Below, piece by piece: positions 23,932-33,105 of a stretch of 33,424 nt of DNA. Location of the stretch: positions 1 through 33,424 of the forward strand of contig JAIORP010000032.1 in assembly GCA_021108075.1 (NCBI GenBank), in the 5' to 3' direction. This DNA comes from Candidatus Omnitrophota bacterium. Lineage in GTDB: Bacteria; Omnitrophota; Gorgyraeia; Zapsychrales; Zapsychraceae. The notes under the pieces are model-generated. The model ran no database searches and was not told the DNA's origin. It saw only the letters and a program-made list of their open reading frames with translations. Position numbers and translations under genes: made by a program. Position 1 is the first letter of the stretch; each line of letters opens with the position of its first letter.

Positions 23932-24473
23932 ATTCATATATGACATTGTAAACTGTTCTGATGGCTGTTTGTCCCTGTTCTGTGCAGACATTTTCTTTTC
24001 CGGCACACGGATAAATAAAATGATTAAACTTTGATCCAGGTCCAATTAAACCGGCCGCGAGCGTCTTAAAAATCTTTGTTGGAAGTATCACCCCGGATTT
24101 CCTTTTGCCGGCGATAAATGGCGCTGATATGACATTAACCCATTATTGTCAAAAAAAAATATATTGTCTTAACGTTTATCTGCTCTGCCCGGACGCCAAT
24201 TTGTTCCCGGCAATGGCCCGATGGTTATTCCGCAAAATTTTCATTTGAAAAATTCGACACAGTTGTCCCGGGTTCGGCACGAACAACATCCCGACATTTC
24301 TTTCATAGATGAATACCTTCGGAGGAATGTGCTTCCCTGTATTATCAGATCATCCCGACTCCATTAATTTTGATATTTATTTAACCCGCAATAAGATTCA
24401 TTCCTTGACGTGTTCTTAAAATAGATTAAAATATTACATTCATCCGATTATTTCATAATACTAACAATTTCAA
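23932..24473. other. 542-base gap with no supported gene, possibly decayed coding sequence
   Basis: Overlapping frames exist on both strands, none with a start and ribosome binding site. The plus frame 24024-24245 has no ATG near its start and reads like protein (SVLKIFVGSITPDFLLPA) but matches nothing I know, so it could be a relic. The promoter of the ABC exporter lies at 24405-24432. Confidence 0.5.
24405..24432 (+). promoter_or_regulatory. Sigma70-type promoter of the yadGH exporter
   Basis: TTGACG (24405-24410), a 16-base spacer and TAAAAT (24427-24432). The start site would lie near 24439, about 35 bases before ATG 24474. Confidence 0.6.
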
Positions 24474-25391
24474 ATGACACAAATCATGAACGCGATAACG
24501 ATTAAAGGCTTATCAAAGACATATAAAAACGGAACGCAAGCGCTTAAGAACATTGATTTAGAAATCCGGGAAGGTGATTTCTTTGCCCTGTTAGGAGCAA
24601 ACGGGGCGGGAAAAACGACGATAATCAATATCCTGACCGGACTTGTTATCAAGTCATCAGGAAACATTAAAATATTTGATATGGACATTGACCACAACCA
24701 TCAAGCAGCCAAGAGGTTGATGGGAGTTGTTCCGCAGGAATTCAACGTTAATGTGTTTGAACGCGTGCATGATATTGTTGTGAATCAGGCGGGCTATTAT
24801 GGCCTTAACCGTAAACAAGCTCTGGATCGCGCCGAAGAATTGCTCAACGCGATGGACTTATGGGAAAAACGCAATCAGGTAGCCAGAGAATTGTCTGGAG
24901 GAATGAAACGGCGCTTAATGATCACCCGCGCCCTCATGCATCAACCCAAACTATTGATTCTTGATGAACCCACCGCTAGCGTGGATGTGGAGTTGCGACA
25001 TGGGATGTGGAAATATTTGCATCGGTTGAACGACTCAGGGTCAACGATCTTACTAACAACACATTATCTTGAAGAAGTCGAACAAATGTGCCGCACAGCA
25101 GCCATAATCAAGGAAGGCCAGATTATTAAAAATGAACCCGTTAAGACACTAATCCAGCTCTTGCATTTAGAAGAATACATCATCACGGTGAAAAAAATCC
25201 AAAATATTAAAAAATTAAGCCAGTATCAAATCATGGTGATCGACGATCATACCTTCGAACTTGAAATTGACCGAGAACATCAATTAAACAATTTTTTGGC
25301 TGACCTGCCTAAAACAGGGATGAAAACAACAGATATTCGGACTAAAGGGTTCCGACTAGAAAAACTTTTTATCAATATGCTAAAAGACTAG
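24474..25391 (+). CDS. yadG: ABC-2 type exporter ATP-binding protein (YadG family)
   Basis: This 305-aa cytoplasmic ATPase has Walker A GANGAGKTT (41-49), Q-loop GVVPQEFN, signature ELSGGMKRRL, Walker B LLILDEPTASVD and the H-loop TTHYLEE. Length and sequence match E. coli YadG (308 aa). The C-terminal domain (about 225-305) is the usual extension of ABC-2 ATPases. The permease gene follows after seven bases. The exported substrate of YadGH is not established. ATG 24474 is used; an in-frame ATG at 24486 is possible. Confidence 0.9.
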   Translation: MTQIMNAITIKGLSKTYKNGTQALKNIDLEIREGDFFALLGANGAGKTTIINILTGLVIKSSGNIKIFDMDIDHNHQAAKRLMGVVPQEFNVNVFERVHDIVVNQAGYYGLNRKQALDRAEELLNAMDLWEKRNQVARELSGGMKRRLMITRALMHQPKLLILDEPTASVDVELRHGMWKYLHRLNDSGSTILLTTHYLEEVEQMCRTAAIIKEGQIIKNEPVKTLIQLLHLEEYIITVKKIQNIKKLSQYQIMVIDDHTFELEIDREHQLNNFLADLPKTGMKTTDIRTKGFRLEKLFINMLKD

Positions 25392-25398
25392 AGCCATA

Positions 25399-26169
25399 AT
25401 GAAGTCTAAAAATTTTATCGCTTACCTAACTCTGTCGCGCAAAGAAATTAATCGAATTCTACGCATCTGGCCGCAAACATTGGTCCCGTCGATGATCACG
25501 CAATCTTTGTACTTTATCATTTTTGGTAACTTTATCGGTTCACGTTTAGGCGATATTGCCGGTGTGAGTTATGTCGCATTCATTGTGCCCGGTTTAGTTA
25601 TGATGTCAATTATTAATAATTCATATACGAATGTTTCCGGGTCATTTTTTAGTTCCAAATTTATGGGCAGTATTGAAGAATTATTAGTTTCACCGGCTCC
25701 GAATTGGGTCATTATCGCGGGATACGCGACCGCTGGAATATTTCGAGGCATTTTAGTCGGATTACTTGTCTTTTTCATTTCATGTTTATTTACCCGACCT
25801 CAAATACACAATATTATTATCGTTGCAATCTTTGTTATTTTAACATCTGCGGTCTTTTCTTTAGCCGGGTTTTTAAACGGAATACTGGCAAAAAAATTTG
25901 ATGATATATCGATTTTCCCCACTTTTATTTTAACCCCTTTAACTTATCTCGGAGGCGTCTTTTATTCCGTTAAAAGTCTTCCTGCCTTCTGGCAGAGTGT
26001 TTCAAATTTTAATCCGATTTTATACATGATCAACGGGTTCCGTTTTGGCCTGTATGGATATTCAGATGTCAATATCATGATGAGCTTGATGATCATCATT
26101 TTCTTTATCATTTTTCAGATTTCCCTGATTGTCTATATTCTTCAAAAAGGTTACGGGCTAAAGAGTTAG
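25399..26169 (+). CDS. yadH: ABC-2 type exporter permease (YadH family)
   Basis: At 256 aa it is exactly the length of E. coli YadH and closely similar along it. Conserved blocks include KEINRILRIWPQTLVPS, YFIIFGNFIGSRLGD, VPGLVMMSIINNSY, SIEELLVSPAP and FDDISIFPTFILTPLTYLGG. FNPILYMINGFRFGLYG is also conserved. Six transmembrane helices are expected. It pairs with the ATPase encoded seven bases upstream to form an inner-membrane exporter. No good Shine-Dalgarno site is present, so translation may be coupled to yadG. Confidence 0.92.
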   Translation: MKSKNFIAYLTLSRKEINRILRIWPQTLVPSMITQSLYFIIFGNFIGSRLGDIAGVSYVAFIVPGLVMMSIINNSYTNVSGSFFSSKFMGSIEELLVSPAPNWVIIAGYATAGIFRGILVGLLVFFISCLFTRPQIHNIIIVAIFVILTSAVFSLAGFLNGILAKKFDDISIFPTFILTPLTYLGGVFYSVKSLPAFWQSVSNFNPILYMINGFRFGLYGYSDVNIMMSLMIIIFFIIFQISLIVYILQKGYGLKS

Positions 26170-26183
26170 CCTTCAGGCTGTCA

Positions 26184-26213
26184 TTGAAAAACATTAGGTT
26201 CATCTGTTATACT
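26184..26213 (+). promoter_or_regulatory. Extended -10 promoter of the secreted metallopeptidase gene
   Basis: TTGAAA (26184-26189), an 18-base spacer and TATACT (26208-26213) preceded by TG (26205-26206). The TTG of this -35 box is also the first base of a longest possible reading frame, which argues that the real start is downstream. Confidence 0.55.
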
Positions 26214-26333
26214 CAAATCAAAATAAGTGGTTCATGCATGCTGATGAAAAGTTCAAAAACATCTATGAAATTTTTCCTATCATTAATTCAGCCTCAAGAC
26301 ATGCCTGTTCCTCGAACAAACCCGTTAAAACTA

Positions 26334-27167
26334 ATGATCAAGTCTCAACAAATGATGCTCAAAAAAACACATATCGTCACACTGATTGGTTCTTTTGCTA
26401 TCCTGATGACTTTAACGAATGCGCAATGGGTTCAGGCTCAAAGTCAATCTGAAATTGTAAACGAGATTGAGGCAAGAGTCCAAAAATTTCAAAGTAGGTA
26501 TGGAATCCCTTTGGTCTATAAACATCTGGTTAAACCGTCGGGTGACTTGCATTTTGTCATGCTCACAGAAGCTAATTATGTCGAACTCAATACATATTTA
26601 AAGCTCTTCGAACAAGAAATAAACAAATATCCACCGAGCTTTTTCAAGTCTCGGAATATTCGTGGAATTGCGCTTGTTAAAAGATTATTTATTCAAAATA
26701 AGCCCGCTGAAGGCCTCTATTTTTATAATCACCGAGTGATGTTCTTTGATATATTACGAAACAACCACAAACGCATTGCCCAACGACACAGTATTCATCA
26801 TGAATTGTTTCATATGATGTCCAAACAAACACCGCAGTACGCGCCTTTGAATGAAGACGTATGGGCTTCATGGAACCAACATTCTTTTCAGTATACGACC
26901 AACCCTCGTTTGTCCAAGAAAATAAATCCCTATAACCAGTACGCGCCGCATGAGCCTGGTTTTGTTTCATACTATGCCATGACGTCGGTTGAAGAAGATA
27001 AAGCGGAAGTCTTTGCTTGTTTGATGCAATATAAACACAAAAAATTAATTCATGAGTGGATAACAAAAGACCGTATTATGTCCAAGAAAGTTGCAGCCAT
27101 AAAGGGCTTTGCCTTTTATTTTTGTTCGGACATGGATACAGACTTTTGGAACGGCATTAAAAATTAG
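26334..27167 (+). CDS. Secreted zinc metallopeptidase-like protein
   Basis: This 277-aa protein has a signal peptide (KKTHIVTLIGSFAILMTLTNA, then a QWVQAQ cleavage region). A zincin active-site motif HHELFH (HExxH, near residue 156) is present. A second acidic motif, SVEEDKAEVFA (near residue 226), is where gluzincin-like families place the third zinc ligand. The layout resembles the putative zinc-binding metallopeptidase families with an E-D-x-A-E motif, so peptide or cell-wall hydrolysis in the periplasm is likely; the substrate is unknown. The frame is open back to 26184, but that start falls inside the promoter. ATG 26238, 26334 and 26352 are candidates; 26334 gives a normal signal peptide. 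Confidence 0.65.
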   Translation: MIKSQQMMLKKTHIVTLIGSFAILMTLTNAQWVQAQSQSEIVNEIEARVQKFQSRYGIPLVYKHLVKPSGDLHFVMLTEANYVELNTYLKLFEQEINKYPPSFFKSRNIRGIALVKRLFIQNKPAEGLYFYNHRVMFFDILRNNHKRIAQRHSIHHELFHMMSKQTPQYAPLNEDVWASWNQHSFQYTTNPRLSKKINPYNQYAPHEPGFVSYYAMTSVEEDKAEVFACLMQYKHKKLIHEWITKDRIMSKKVAAIKGFAFYFCSDMDTDFWNGIKN

Positions 27168-27200
27168 CGTATTAACATTGGCAGGAAGGGTTTTCGGAAA

Positions 27201-28484
27201 TCATTTTGAACGTGGCCGCATAAAAATGTAATCTTTCAAGTAGAAGGCAAGTTGGGGTGAACGCATGATAAAACGAATGACATGCGGTATTGTTTGATAA
27301 AAATTTCTTAGACGCATCTTTGTCATCTCTTTGAAGAGTTTGTGAACCCCATCTTCTAACTCTTGTGCAGTCATATTTTTCGGTTGGAAAACCGTCCTCA
27401 GGCTGTCGTATCGCGACCAGTCTTTGGTCAGTATACGGCCCTGCTGTTCCAGTTCCTGGTAAAAATCCGTTCCGGGAAAAGGTGTCAATACGGAAAAAAC
27501 ACCCGCATCCATATTAATTTCCTTCATGACATCGATACTGTATTTAAAAACATCCTTATGATCATTATCAAAACCTAAAACAAGGAGAACAACGACACCG
27601 ATACCGCGTTTATGAAAGTTATGAACAACTTGACGTAATTTCTCAATCTCTAATGATTTTTTTGACACGGATTGATAAGACTTTTTTATGACAGTATCAA
27701 TACCCAAAGAAACTCCAAACATTCCCGATTCCCTTAAGGCGTCCAGCATCTCAAGGTCTTCCCCGATAGATACCGGTGCTTGTGACCACCAAAACTTTTT
27801 TAACGGTGCCAAGTGGCTGGCCACTTTCATAACATACGCGCGGTCAATATACATATTATCATCGACAACAAAAAGATATTTCTTTGATATTTTTGCCACT
27901 TCCTCGGCTACCAACTTCGGATCACGCATGCGATATTTTTTCCAGGGCACTTTCTGCAAGTAACAATATCGACAAGAATGGATACACCCGCGTGTTATCT
28001 GTAGCGGAGCCGCACGATATTTCTGGTAAAAAAGATCGCGGCGGGGGATAGGTACGGTATCCATATCAACAGGCTCTGGATCATAATAAGTGCTCTTAAG
28101 TTTTGGAAAGTCTGAAAGTAAAGCCGGCCAAACCCGTTCTGCTTCCCCGATCACAAGACTGTCAGCATGTTGCAGGGCTTCTGATTGCAGGAGGCTGATA
28201 TGCACTCCGCCCAAGACTACCTTAACCCTCATCGTACGGAAACGACCGGCTATCTGATAAGATTCAACAGCTGTCATAGTCGCGACACTAATGGCAACCA
28301 AATCCCATTGTTCAGAAAATGGAATATCTTCAACATCTTCATCTGCTATTTTCACGTCATGAGAGCCTGAGAGGGCGGCTAATATGCCGAAATTTAAAGG
28401 GGGAACTTTGGTAAACACGCAATCAGCGTAGATACTGTTGCGGAACCAAGACGGTTTTATGAATAGTATTCGCATCGCACCCAT
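27201..28484 (-). CDS. B12-binding radical SAM protein
   Basis: This 427-aa protein has an N-terminal cobalamin-binding Rossmann-like domain (about 1-120: RILFIKPSW, VKIADEDVED, VVLGGVHISLL). It is followed by a radical SAM domain with the 4Fe-4S motif CIHSCRYC (CxxxCxxC, near residue 166). The downstream segments FVVDDNMY, GVSLGID and VLLVLGFDNDH, then the terminal FPGTDFYQEL, are typical of the B12-dependent radical SAM class that methylates or rearranges unactivated carbons. Members act on lipids, tetrapyrroles and antibiotics, and the target here cannot be read from sequence. In-frame ATGs at 28484 and 28475 are both possible. A MITE separates it from the flavoprotein gene upstream. Confidence 0.85.
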   Translation of the reverse strand: MGAMRILFIKPSWFRNSIYADCVFTKVPPLNFGILAALSGSHDVKIADEDVEDIPFSEQWDLVAISVATMTAVESYQIAGRFRTMRVKVVLGGVHISLLQSEALQHADSLVIGEAERVWPALLSDFPKLKSTYYDPEPVDMDTVPIPRRDLFYQKYRAAPLQITRGCIHSCRYCYLQKVPWKKYRMRDPKLVAEEVAKISKKYLFVVDDNMYIDRAYVMKVASHLAPLKKFWWSQAPVSIGEDLEMLDALRESGMFGVSLGIDTVIKKSYQSVSKKSLEIEKLRQVVHNFHKRGIGVVVLLVLGFDNDHKDVFKYSIDVMKEINMDAGVFSVLTPFPGTDFYQELEQQGRILTKDWSRYDSLRTVFQPKNMTAQELEDGVHKLFKEMTKMRLRNFYQTIPHVIRFIMRSPQLAFYLKDYIFMRPRSK

Positions 28485-28702
28485 GACTAAAGCAATTAAA
28501 CGATTAATTATGATATATCAACAAGGGATATAATTATACCAAATCCATTAAATAATTACCAAAGTCATTATGATATTCTCGACGTTTAAACGAGAATATT
28601 GGCATTCAAATAGGACAATTATTTAATGGATTCGGTATTATTGTACATTATAACATCGTTCCATATTTTCGATAAATTTTAGCATCTTTACTTTTTAACC
28701 GT
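28485..28702. other. 218-base gap occupied by an intact MITE
   Basis: The gap between two minus-strand genes is half filled by the 103-bp element. No terminator or gene is visible. The element may have separated genes that once formed one operon. Confidence 0.5.
28536..28638 (-). mobile_element. Intact 103-bp MITE-like element, copy E
   Basis: The terminal inverted repeats (22 bp, one mismatch) are at 28536-28557 and 28617-28638. The inner palindrome is ATATTCTCG type, here TATTCTCGACG with CGAGAATATT. It is the same length as copy D, in reverse orientation, with 98 of 103 bases identical. There is no coding sequence. Confidence 0.88.
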
Positions 28703-29719
28703 CTACAATCCATAAAAACGCTGAAACCATGTTTTCTTCATTAATGCGACAAATAGAGGATAGGTTAACGGACGAAACAAGGGCAAATAATTAGAAATCG
28801 CCCAAAAAAAATCTTGTCTTTTTTTATACTTCAAAGCTTGCTGAAGGCCGTGAAGATCATAATTCTTATCGATGATTTTTTTCGCAATCTCAGTACCACT
28901 GATGATGGCAAAAGAAATGCCCTCTCCCGTCAATTTAGAAACGAGACCCGCGGCTTCCCCCACAAGAAAAATATCACCAAACAGGTTACCCTGATAATAA
29001 CAATTCATAAACCCCCGCATAAATTGACCGTTTATTATTTCATAATTCTTATCATGAATATATTCCTTAAGGATGACTTCGGCTCGGGACGCATTCAGTT
29101 GTTCAGGACTGAAGAGGACTCCTACATTTGTATGTGTTTGATGGGGAAATTCCCATAAATAACCTGAGTAAAGCTTTTTATAATCAAGATGCCAGATGAG
29201 CCGAGAAGATGCATTCCTGACCATGGCATATATGCCCATGCGGCCTTGTGTTTTAAGGCCAAGATGTTTTCGAACAATCGAGCCTGCTCCATCCGCACCG
29301 ATCAAATATTGATACGAAAATTTATTGTTTTGGGTCAGAACACAATTTCCTTCTACTTTTAGAACAGTTGAATTAAACAGGACCTGAACATTAGGGGCAG
29401 ATTGAATCCGATGGTATTGAATGCTTGATAATTCCGGGCGGTCGATCGTTTTGATTGAATGAGCTAATTTAATATCATGATATTTGTGATTTAAAAAGTA
29501 ATAATTATGCTTAAAAATGCATATTTTATCTTGTGGCAAATTAAGGCTATCCGCTAAATATGTTAATCCCCCGGCGCAAACTTTTTGCCCGAAAGATTGA
29601 TGTTTTTCAATAATCAGGCAGGAGAGAGAGGATGACCTTAATTGATCCGCGCATGCCAGTCCTGCCGGCCCACCCCCCACGATAATAACATCATAATGAT
29701 TTGATTGTAATTTCGGCAT
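28703..29719 (-). CDS. Geranylgeranyl-reductase-family FAD oxidoreductase
   Basis: This 338-aa flavoprotein has FAD-binding GGGPAG (15-20) following VIIV, and an acidic strand end (IIEK). KVCAGGL (about 47-53), the ADGAGS motif and the second FAD motif VGEAAGLVSKLTGEGI follow. This family reduces or oxidises isoprenoid chains, for example quinone side chains and polyprenyl lipids. The specific substrate is unknown. The gene follows the membrane metallopeptidase by 29 bases on the same strand and is probably co-transcribed with it. A radical SAM gene lies downstream beyond the MITE, which could place all three in a lipid or envelope-modification group, though this is only suggested by position. 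Confidence 0.82.
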   Translation of the reverse strand: MPKLQSNHYDVIIVGGGPAGLACADQLRSSSLSCLIIEKHQSFGQKVCAGGLTYLADSLNLPQDKICIFKHNYYFLNHKYHDIKLAHSIKTIDRPELSSIQYHRIQSAPNVQVLFNSTVLKVEGNCVLTQNNKFSYQYLIGADGAGSIVRKHLGLKTQGRMGIYAMVRNASSRLIWHLDYKKLYSGYLWEFPHQTHTNVGVLFSPEQLNASRAEVILKEYIHDKNYEIINGQFMRGFMNCYYQGNLFGDIFLVGEAAGLVSKLTGEGISFAIISGTEIAKKIIDKNYDLHGLQQALKYKKRQDFFWAISNYLPLFRPLTYPLFVALMKKTWFQRFYGL

Positions 29720-29748
29720 ATTTCGTTTAAATCCGATTCAAAAAAAAC

Positions 29749-30720
29749 CTAATAACGTTTCCAGAAGGCCATAAACGTGTTTTCAAGTTCTTCGTTTGTC
29801 ATGTCTAGTGTTTGGGTTAATAAACTCAAATCGCCAGATAAGAAGCTTCGCAACGGTTGATCTTGTATTTTTTGTAAATAGTCCAAAAATGACGCGCGAT
29901 GTTTTTTCATCATAAAATATACGAATGCCCAAGATTGATCGTAATAAAGGCGCGTGAACTCCTTATCTTTGAAATTTAAAGAACCATTCTCCGTCAATAA
30001 CTTCTCTAAGGGTAATAATGTCCCATCTTGTAGATGCTGCGATATCGATTGCTGTCGGAGGCGGTTTATCCCTCCAGTTTGAGCCGGTTCATAATATGTC
30101 GCCAAACCTTCCACTAGCCAGAAGCGGTCCAACATAAAGCCTCGATGTAGTTCCTGGGCGTAAAACCATTGATGAGTTGCTTCATGCCGGATGGTGTTCT
30201 GAGGGATCAAAGTATGCGGCGCGACTTTCGGTTTATGACAAATAAATAACGTTTTAAGATCATCATGATAAAAACCGACAGTATTGACTAAATAGGGGGC
30301 CATTTTCTCTGTTAAGGTGTTATAATCGTCTAACGTTTCGAGGATAACAACATTGAAAACAGAATCCTTATCTCGAAAAATGCCCGGAAACTCCCGTTCA
30401 AGAACAGCAAAATGTTTTTGAATCAAATGGATCGTATTTTTGACATTGTATATGGACGTGTTCGTAAATACGGTCATGCCAAACTGACGATGAATATGAA
30501 AATCAGGTAATAATTTTCTTAAGGAAATTTCAAAGGCATTGATGTCATGACCAGAACCAGCACTGCCCCCTAATTCGGCACGGATTTCTTTCGCGGTATG
30601 ACGATAGATAATCAGATAGGTCAGGTCCTTAAATGGTGACCGGATCGAAAAAACAAAAAAATAGAAGCACAATAAACTTAAAATAAATGCTAAAATTTGT
30701 ATACGATTTTTTTTTTTCAT
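29749..30720 (-). CDS. Membrane-anchored gluzincin metallopeptidase (DUF1570/peptidase-MA-like)
   Basis: This 323-aa protein has an N-terminal transmembrane helix (about 8-28) that leaves the rest in the periplasm. The zinc motif HEATHQW (HExxH, near residue 178) is followed about 20 residues later by WLVEGLATYYE. The glutamate there is the expected third ligand, as in M1-like and peptidase-MA families. The region before it (GFYHDDLKTLFICHKP) is also family-like. Substrate unknown. The gene is first of a minus-strand pair with the flavoprotein and divergent from the GT-C-like gene. It begins with a run of lysine codons (nine or more A), so its N-terminus is sensitive to sequencing error. Confidence 0.75.
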   Translation of the reverse strand: MKKKNRIQILAFILSLLCFYFFVFSIRSPFKDLTYLIIYRHTAKEIRAELGGSAGSGHDINAFEISLRKLLPDFHIHRQFGMTVFTNTSIYNVKNTIHLIQKHFAVLEREFPGIFRDKDSVFNVVILETLDDYNTLTEKMAPYLVNTVGFYHDDLKTLFICHKPKVAPHTLIPQNTIRHEATHQWFYAQELHRGFMLDRFWLVEGLATYYEPAQTGGINRLRQQSISQHLQDGTLLPLEKLLTENGSLNFKDKEFTRLYYDQSWAFVYFMMKKHRASFLDYLQKIQDQPLRSFLSGDLSLLTQTLDMTNEELENTFMAFWKRY

Positions 30721-30858
30721 ATGGTTGTTTGATTGAACGATTGTTTAGTTTCTTATTGTTGTTAAAAAAATCCTCAAAAACAAGAAAAAAAATTAAAATA
30801 TGATATTGTAAGATGTATGCGTTCCGATAATTCTAACATAACTTTTTTAAATTTTTTT

Positions 30859-30887
30859 TTGTTTAACTCTTAAGAATCATTTATCAT
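30859..30887 (+). promoter_or_regulatory. Promoter candidate for the GT-C-like gene
   Basis: TTGTTT (30859-30864), a 17-base spacer and TATCAT (30882-30887). It lies in the 184-base divergent intergenic region, which is very AT-rich. Confidence 0.4.
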
Positions 30888-30904
30888 AACCACTCCGTTT
30901 CAAT

Positions 30905-32722
30905 ATGCTAAAGCTTTCGCGCACAAAAATTAATCCTATCCTCGAAAAAATTCTCTTTTTTATTGTATTGATAATATTTATTAAAGCCAGTGTCAACTTC
31001 TTTGCTGTGGCTTTACCGGATATCCAATCCTTTATCCGCTTAAAAGGAAATTACCAGGAGCTGAAGAACCAGCAAGGTATTTATAAAATCGCGTCACAAT
31101 TGCGGGAAATACTTTCACCCGGATCAAAAGTTTATATGTCAGATAAATATTCCGGGTCGATCGAATGGATTGCTGTTCGCTATACACTTTATCCCTCAAT
31201 TCTAGAGCGCAATGGAGATTATTTCTTAGATATTGATCATAGCCGGAGGTCTAAGTTTCTAAATCAAGACCAAAGAAAACTAGCCTTTGATGTCTATGTT
31301 TATGCGAAACCCGGTTTTTCATTCCTCAAGGATCAAGCACCAAAACAAGCCTCATATCTAATGGCTTTTATCGTCTGGACAGGTTTCATCCTGTTACAAA
31401 TGCTTTTAGGCTTCAGCATAATCAGATGGTTTGAATTAAATTTAAACCGAATGGGGCGGATATGGCAACTGCTAATGTATTATTTAACAGGATTTTTTGC
31501 ATTGACATCCACTGTTTGGATTTGGTTAGTGCTTGGCGGATCTTTTCATCTTATGATATTTTTGTTTTTACTTTTTTCGATCATCCTGATGGCTTTATTC
31601 TCACACCTCAAAAAACCGAATCCATATGACTCAAACAGCCGGTCTCAAGACCCGCATTCGGCATCTGTAGCTATTCAGGCTATAGGATGCATTATCATTG
31701 CCTTTATCGCTCTGTGGATTATCAGTCGACCGGCTATGGACTGGGATACCTTGACCAATTGGCTCATCAAATCAAAGGTACTCGCAAACGAACCAACTTT
31801 GAACTTAAATTTCACAAAAATCAATCATAATTATTATCCGCTCTTGTGGCCGTTAAATATTGCTATACCTTTATTTATTAATGGCGGCAATATTGATTTT
31901 ATGGCTAAATGGACGGCCGCCTTTTTTTACATAACTTTTATGTCTCAAGTGTATTTCTCTCTAAAATTTCTCAACTTAAAAAAGAACTTCATCTGGATTG
32001 TCCTTATAGCCTTTTCCATTATACTGGTTCGGGAAAATCCTTTTAATTCAGCCCTGCCTGAGAGCGCGTTTTTAACTTTTATGTCCGGGTTGATTTTATT
32101 GATCTTCCTATGGGCCCGGTATCCACACGAAAAACAATACATGGTGCTGGCGGTTATTTTTTCTTTAACGCTTAATCTACTTAAAATCGAAGGTGTTTTC
32201 GTTTCTTTCTTTATTGTTTTGTCATTATTCGCGGTTTATTTCAAGCAATTTTCAAAGAGAGACCTTATCTGCTTTGGTTCATTGATGCTTATTGCCGCAT
32301 TATTTCCCTTCTTATGGTTGTTCTGGTCGAAACAACTGGGTTTTTGGGGGCATATTCTCCATTACCAGGAACCTTTATCGACATCTAAAATCATCCTTAT
32401 CGCACGCTTGCATCTCGCATATTTCCTGCAGAAGGGCGAAGGACTTATTTTTGTCTTTATCTTTTCCCATTTAGCCATCATCCGCAACCAACGCCCGTGG
32501 TCACACGCTGAAAAATTCTTATTATATATTATTTCTTTTTTAATGCTTTTCAAATGGGCCGCTGTCATCGGATGGAATGAGCAAATGCTGACAGCAAAAA
32601 CCGTCTTTCCTGATGGGCAATGGAGGCTCTTTTTGCATGTTAGCCCCGCTTTACTATTGCTCTGGTCCAGCAGGGCTTTTAACCGGACCCATACAGACAG
32701 CAACACATATTCACATCCGTAA
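30905..32722 (+). CDS. Polytopic membrane protein, GT-C glycosyltransferase-like
   Basis: This 605-aa protein has a first membrane helix at about 14-36, an extracytoplasmic loop of about 110 residues, and then roughly ten more membrane helices. A conserved-looking motif, MDWDTLTNWLIKSKVL...NHNYYPLLWPLN (about 278-320), resembles the D-W..W..KAK..HPDYPLL pattern of lipid-linked-sugar-dependent GT-C glycosyltransferases. These add sugars on the periplasmic side of the membrane. I infer a GT-C-like enzyme with moderate confidence; donor and acceptor are unknown. The C-terminus is short and polar. The gene is transcribed alone, divergent from the metallopeptidase gene. Confidence 0.6.
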   Translation: MLKLSRTKINPILEKILFFIVLIIFIKASVNFFAVALPDIQSFIRLKGNYQELKNQQGIYKIASQLREILSPGSKVYMSDKYSGSIEWIAVRYTLYPSILERNGDYFLDIDHSRRSKFLNQDQRKLAFDVYVYAKPGFSFLKDQAPKQASYLMAFIVWTGFILLQMLLGFSIIRWFELNLNRMGRIWQLLMYYLTGFFALTSTVWIWLVLGGSFHLMIFLFLLFSIILMALFSHLKKPNPYDSNSRSQDPHSASVAIQAIGCIIIAFIALWIISRPAMDWDTLTNWLIKSKVLANEPTLNLNFTKINHNYYPLLWPLNIAIPLFINGGNIDFMAKWTAAFFYITFMSQVYFSLKFLNLKKNFIWIVLIAFSIILVRENPFNSALPESAFLTFMSGLILLIFLWARYPHEKQYMVLAVIFSLTLNLLKIEGVFVSFFIVLSLFAVYFKQFSKRDLICFGSLMLIAALFPFLWLFWSKQLGFWGHILHYQEPLSTSKIILIARLHLAYFLQKGEGLIFVFIFSHLAIIRNQRPWSHAEKFLLYIISFLMLFKWAAVIGWNEQMLTAKTVFPDGQWRLFLHVSPALLLLWSSRAFNRTHTDSNTYSHP

Positions 32723-32759
32723 GATCTAAGCAACCCTTCTTACACAATAGACTATACAA

Positions 32760-32882
32760 ATGTTTGAAGAAAAATGTGAATGTGATTTTGCGATTCTCGA
32801 AACCGATGCCAAGATTGAAAGAACCAGACGCGACGCTGAAGCAGCCAGGTTTAAAAAAGCAGCAGGCATATTAATAGCTTAA
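32760..32882 (+). CDS. Possible 40-aa peptide or gene fragment
   Basis: Starts MFEEKCECDFAILE and ends KKAAGILIA. The middle is a charged amphipathic helix (TDAKIERTRRDAEAARF). No ribosome binding site or family is recognised; it is more likely a remnant than a working gene. Confidence 0.22.
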   Translation: MFEEKCECDFAILETDAKIERTRRDAEAARFKKAAGILIA

Positions 32883-32896
32883 GGCAAAAAACAAAG

Positions 32897-33085
32897 TTAC
32901 TGATTAGAAGCGGAAGGCCGCCGCGCTTTATCGACGGCTGATAATGCCTTAGACAAAAATTGTATTCTTAAAAAAAGTTTACCAGCAATCACGCGTGAAT
33001 GGTTTAATACAATAAATAATTTTTCTGATTGATCTTCGCTACTTACGTAAAAGCGTTCGAAGAAAATGATGAAAATTTCTGGCAA
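32897..33085 (-). pseudogene. Possible gene fragment cut by a MITE end
   Basis: The 62-codon minus-strand frame reads plausibly (KLFLRIQFLSKALSAVDKAR), but its only start is a TTG lying at the edge of the MITE end at 33084-33105. It may be the C-terminal remnant of a gene interrupted by that element. Family not recognised. Confidence 0.25.
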
Positions 33086-33105
33086 TTATTTAATGGAATT
33101 GCTAT
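33084..33105. repeat. Lone MITE terminal repeat, copy F
   Basis: AATTATTTAATGGAATTGCTAT matches the right terminal repeat of the intact elements at 20 of 22 positions (two substitutions). No second arm is found nearby. Confidence 0.6.

Noticed and set aside
23728..24091. Two overlapping minus-strand frames after the YnbE-YdbL gene
   Set aside because: They lie partly antisense to that gene, and neither has a ribosome binding site or family resemblance.
26184..26333. Long TTG-started version of the secreted metallopeptidase
   Set aside because: The TTG is part of a good -35 box, and the extra residues precede an otherwise normal signal peptide.
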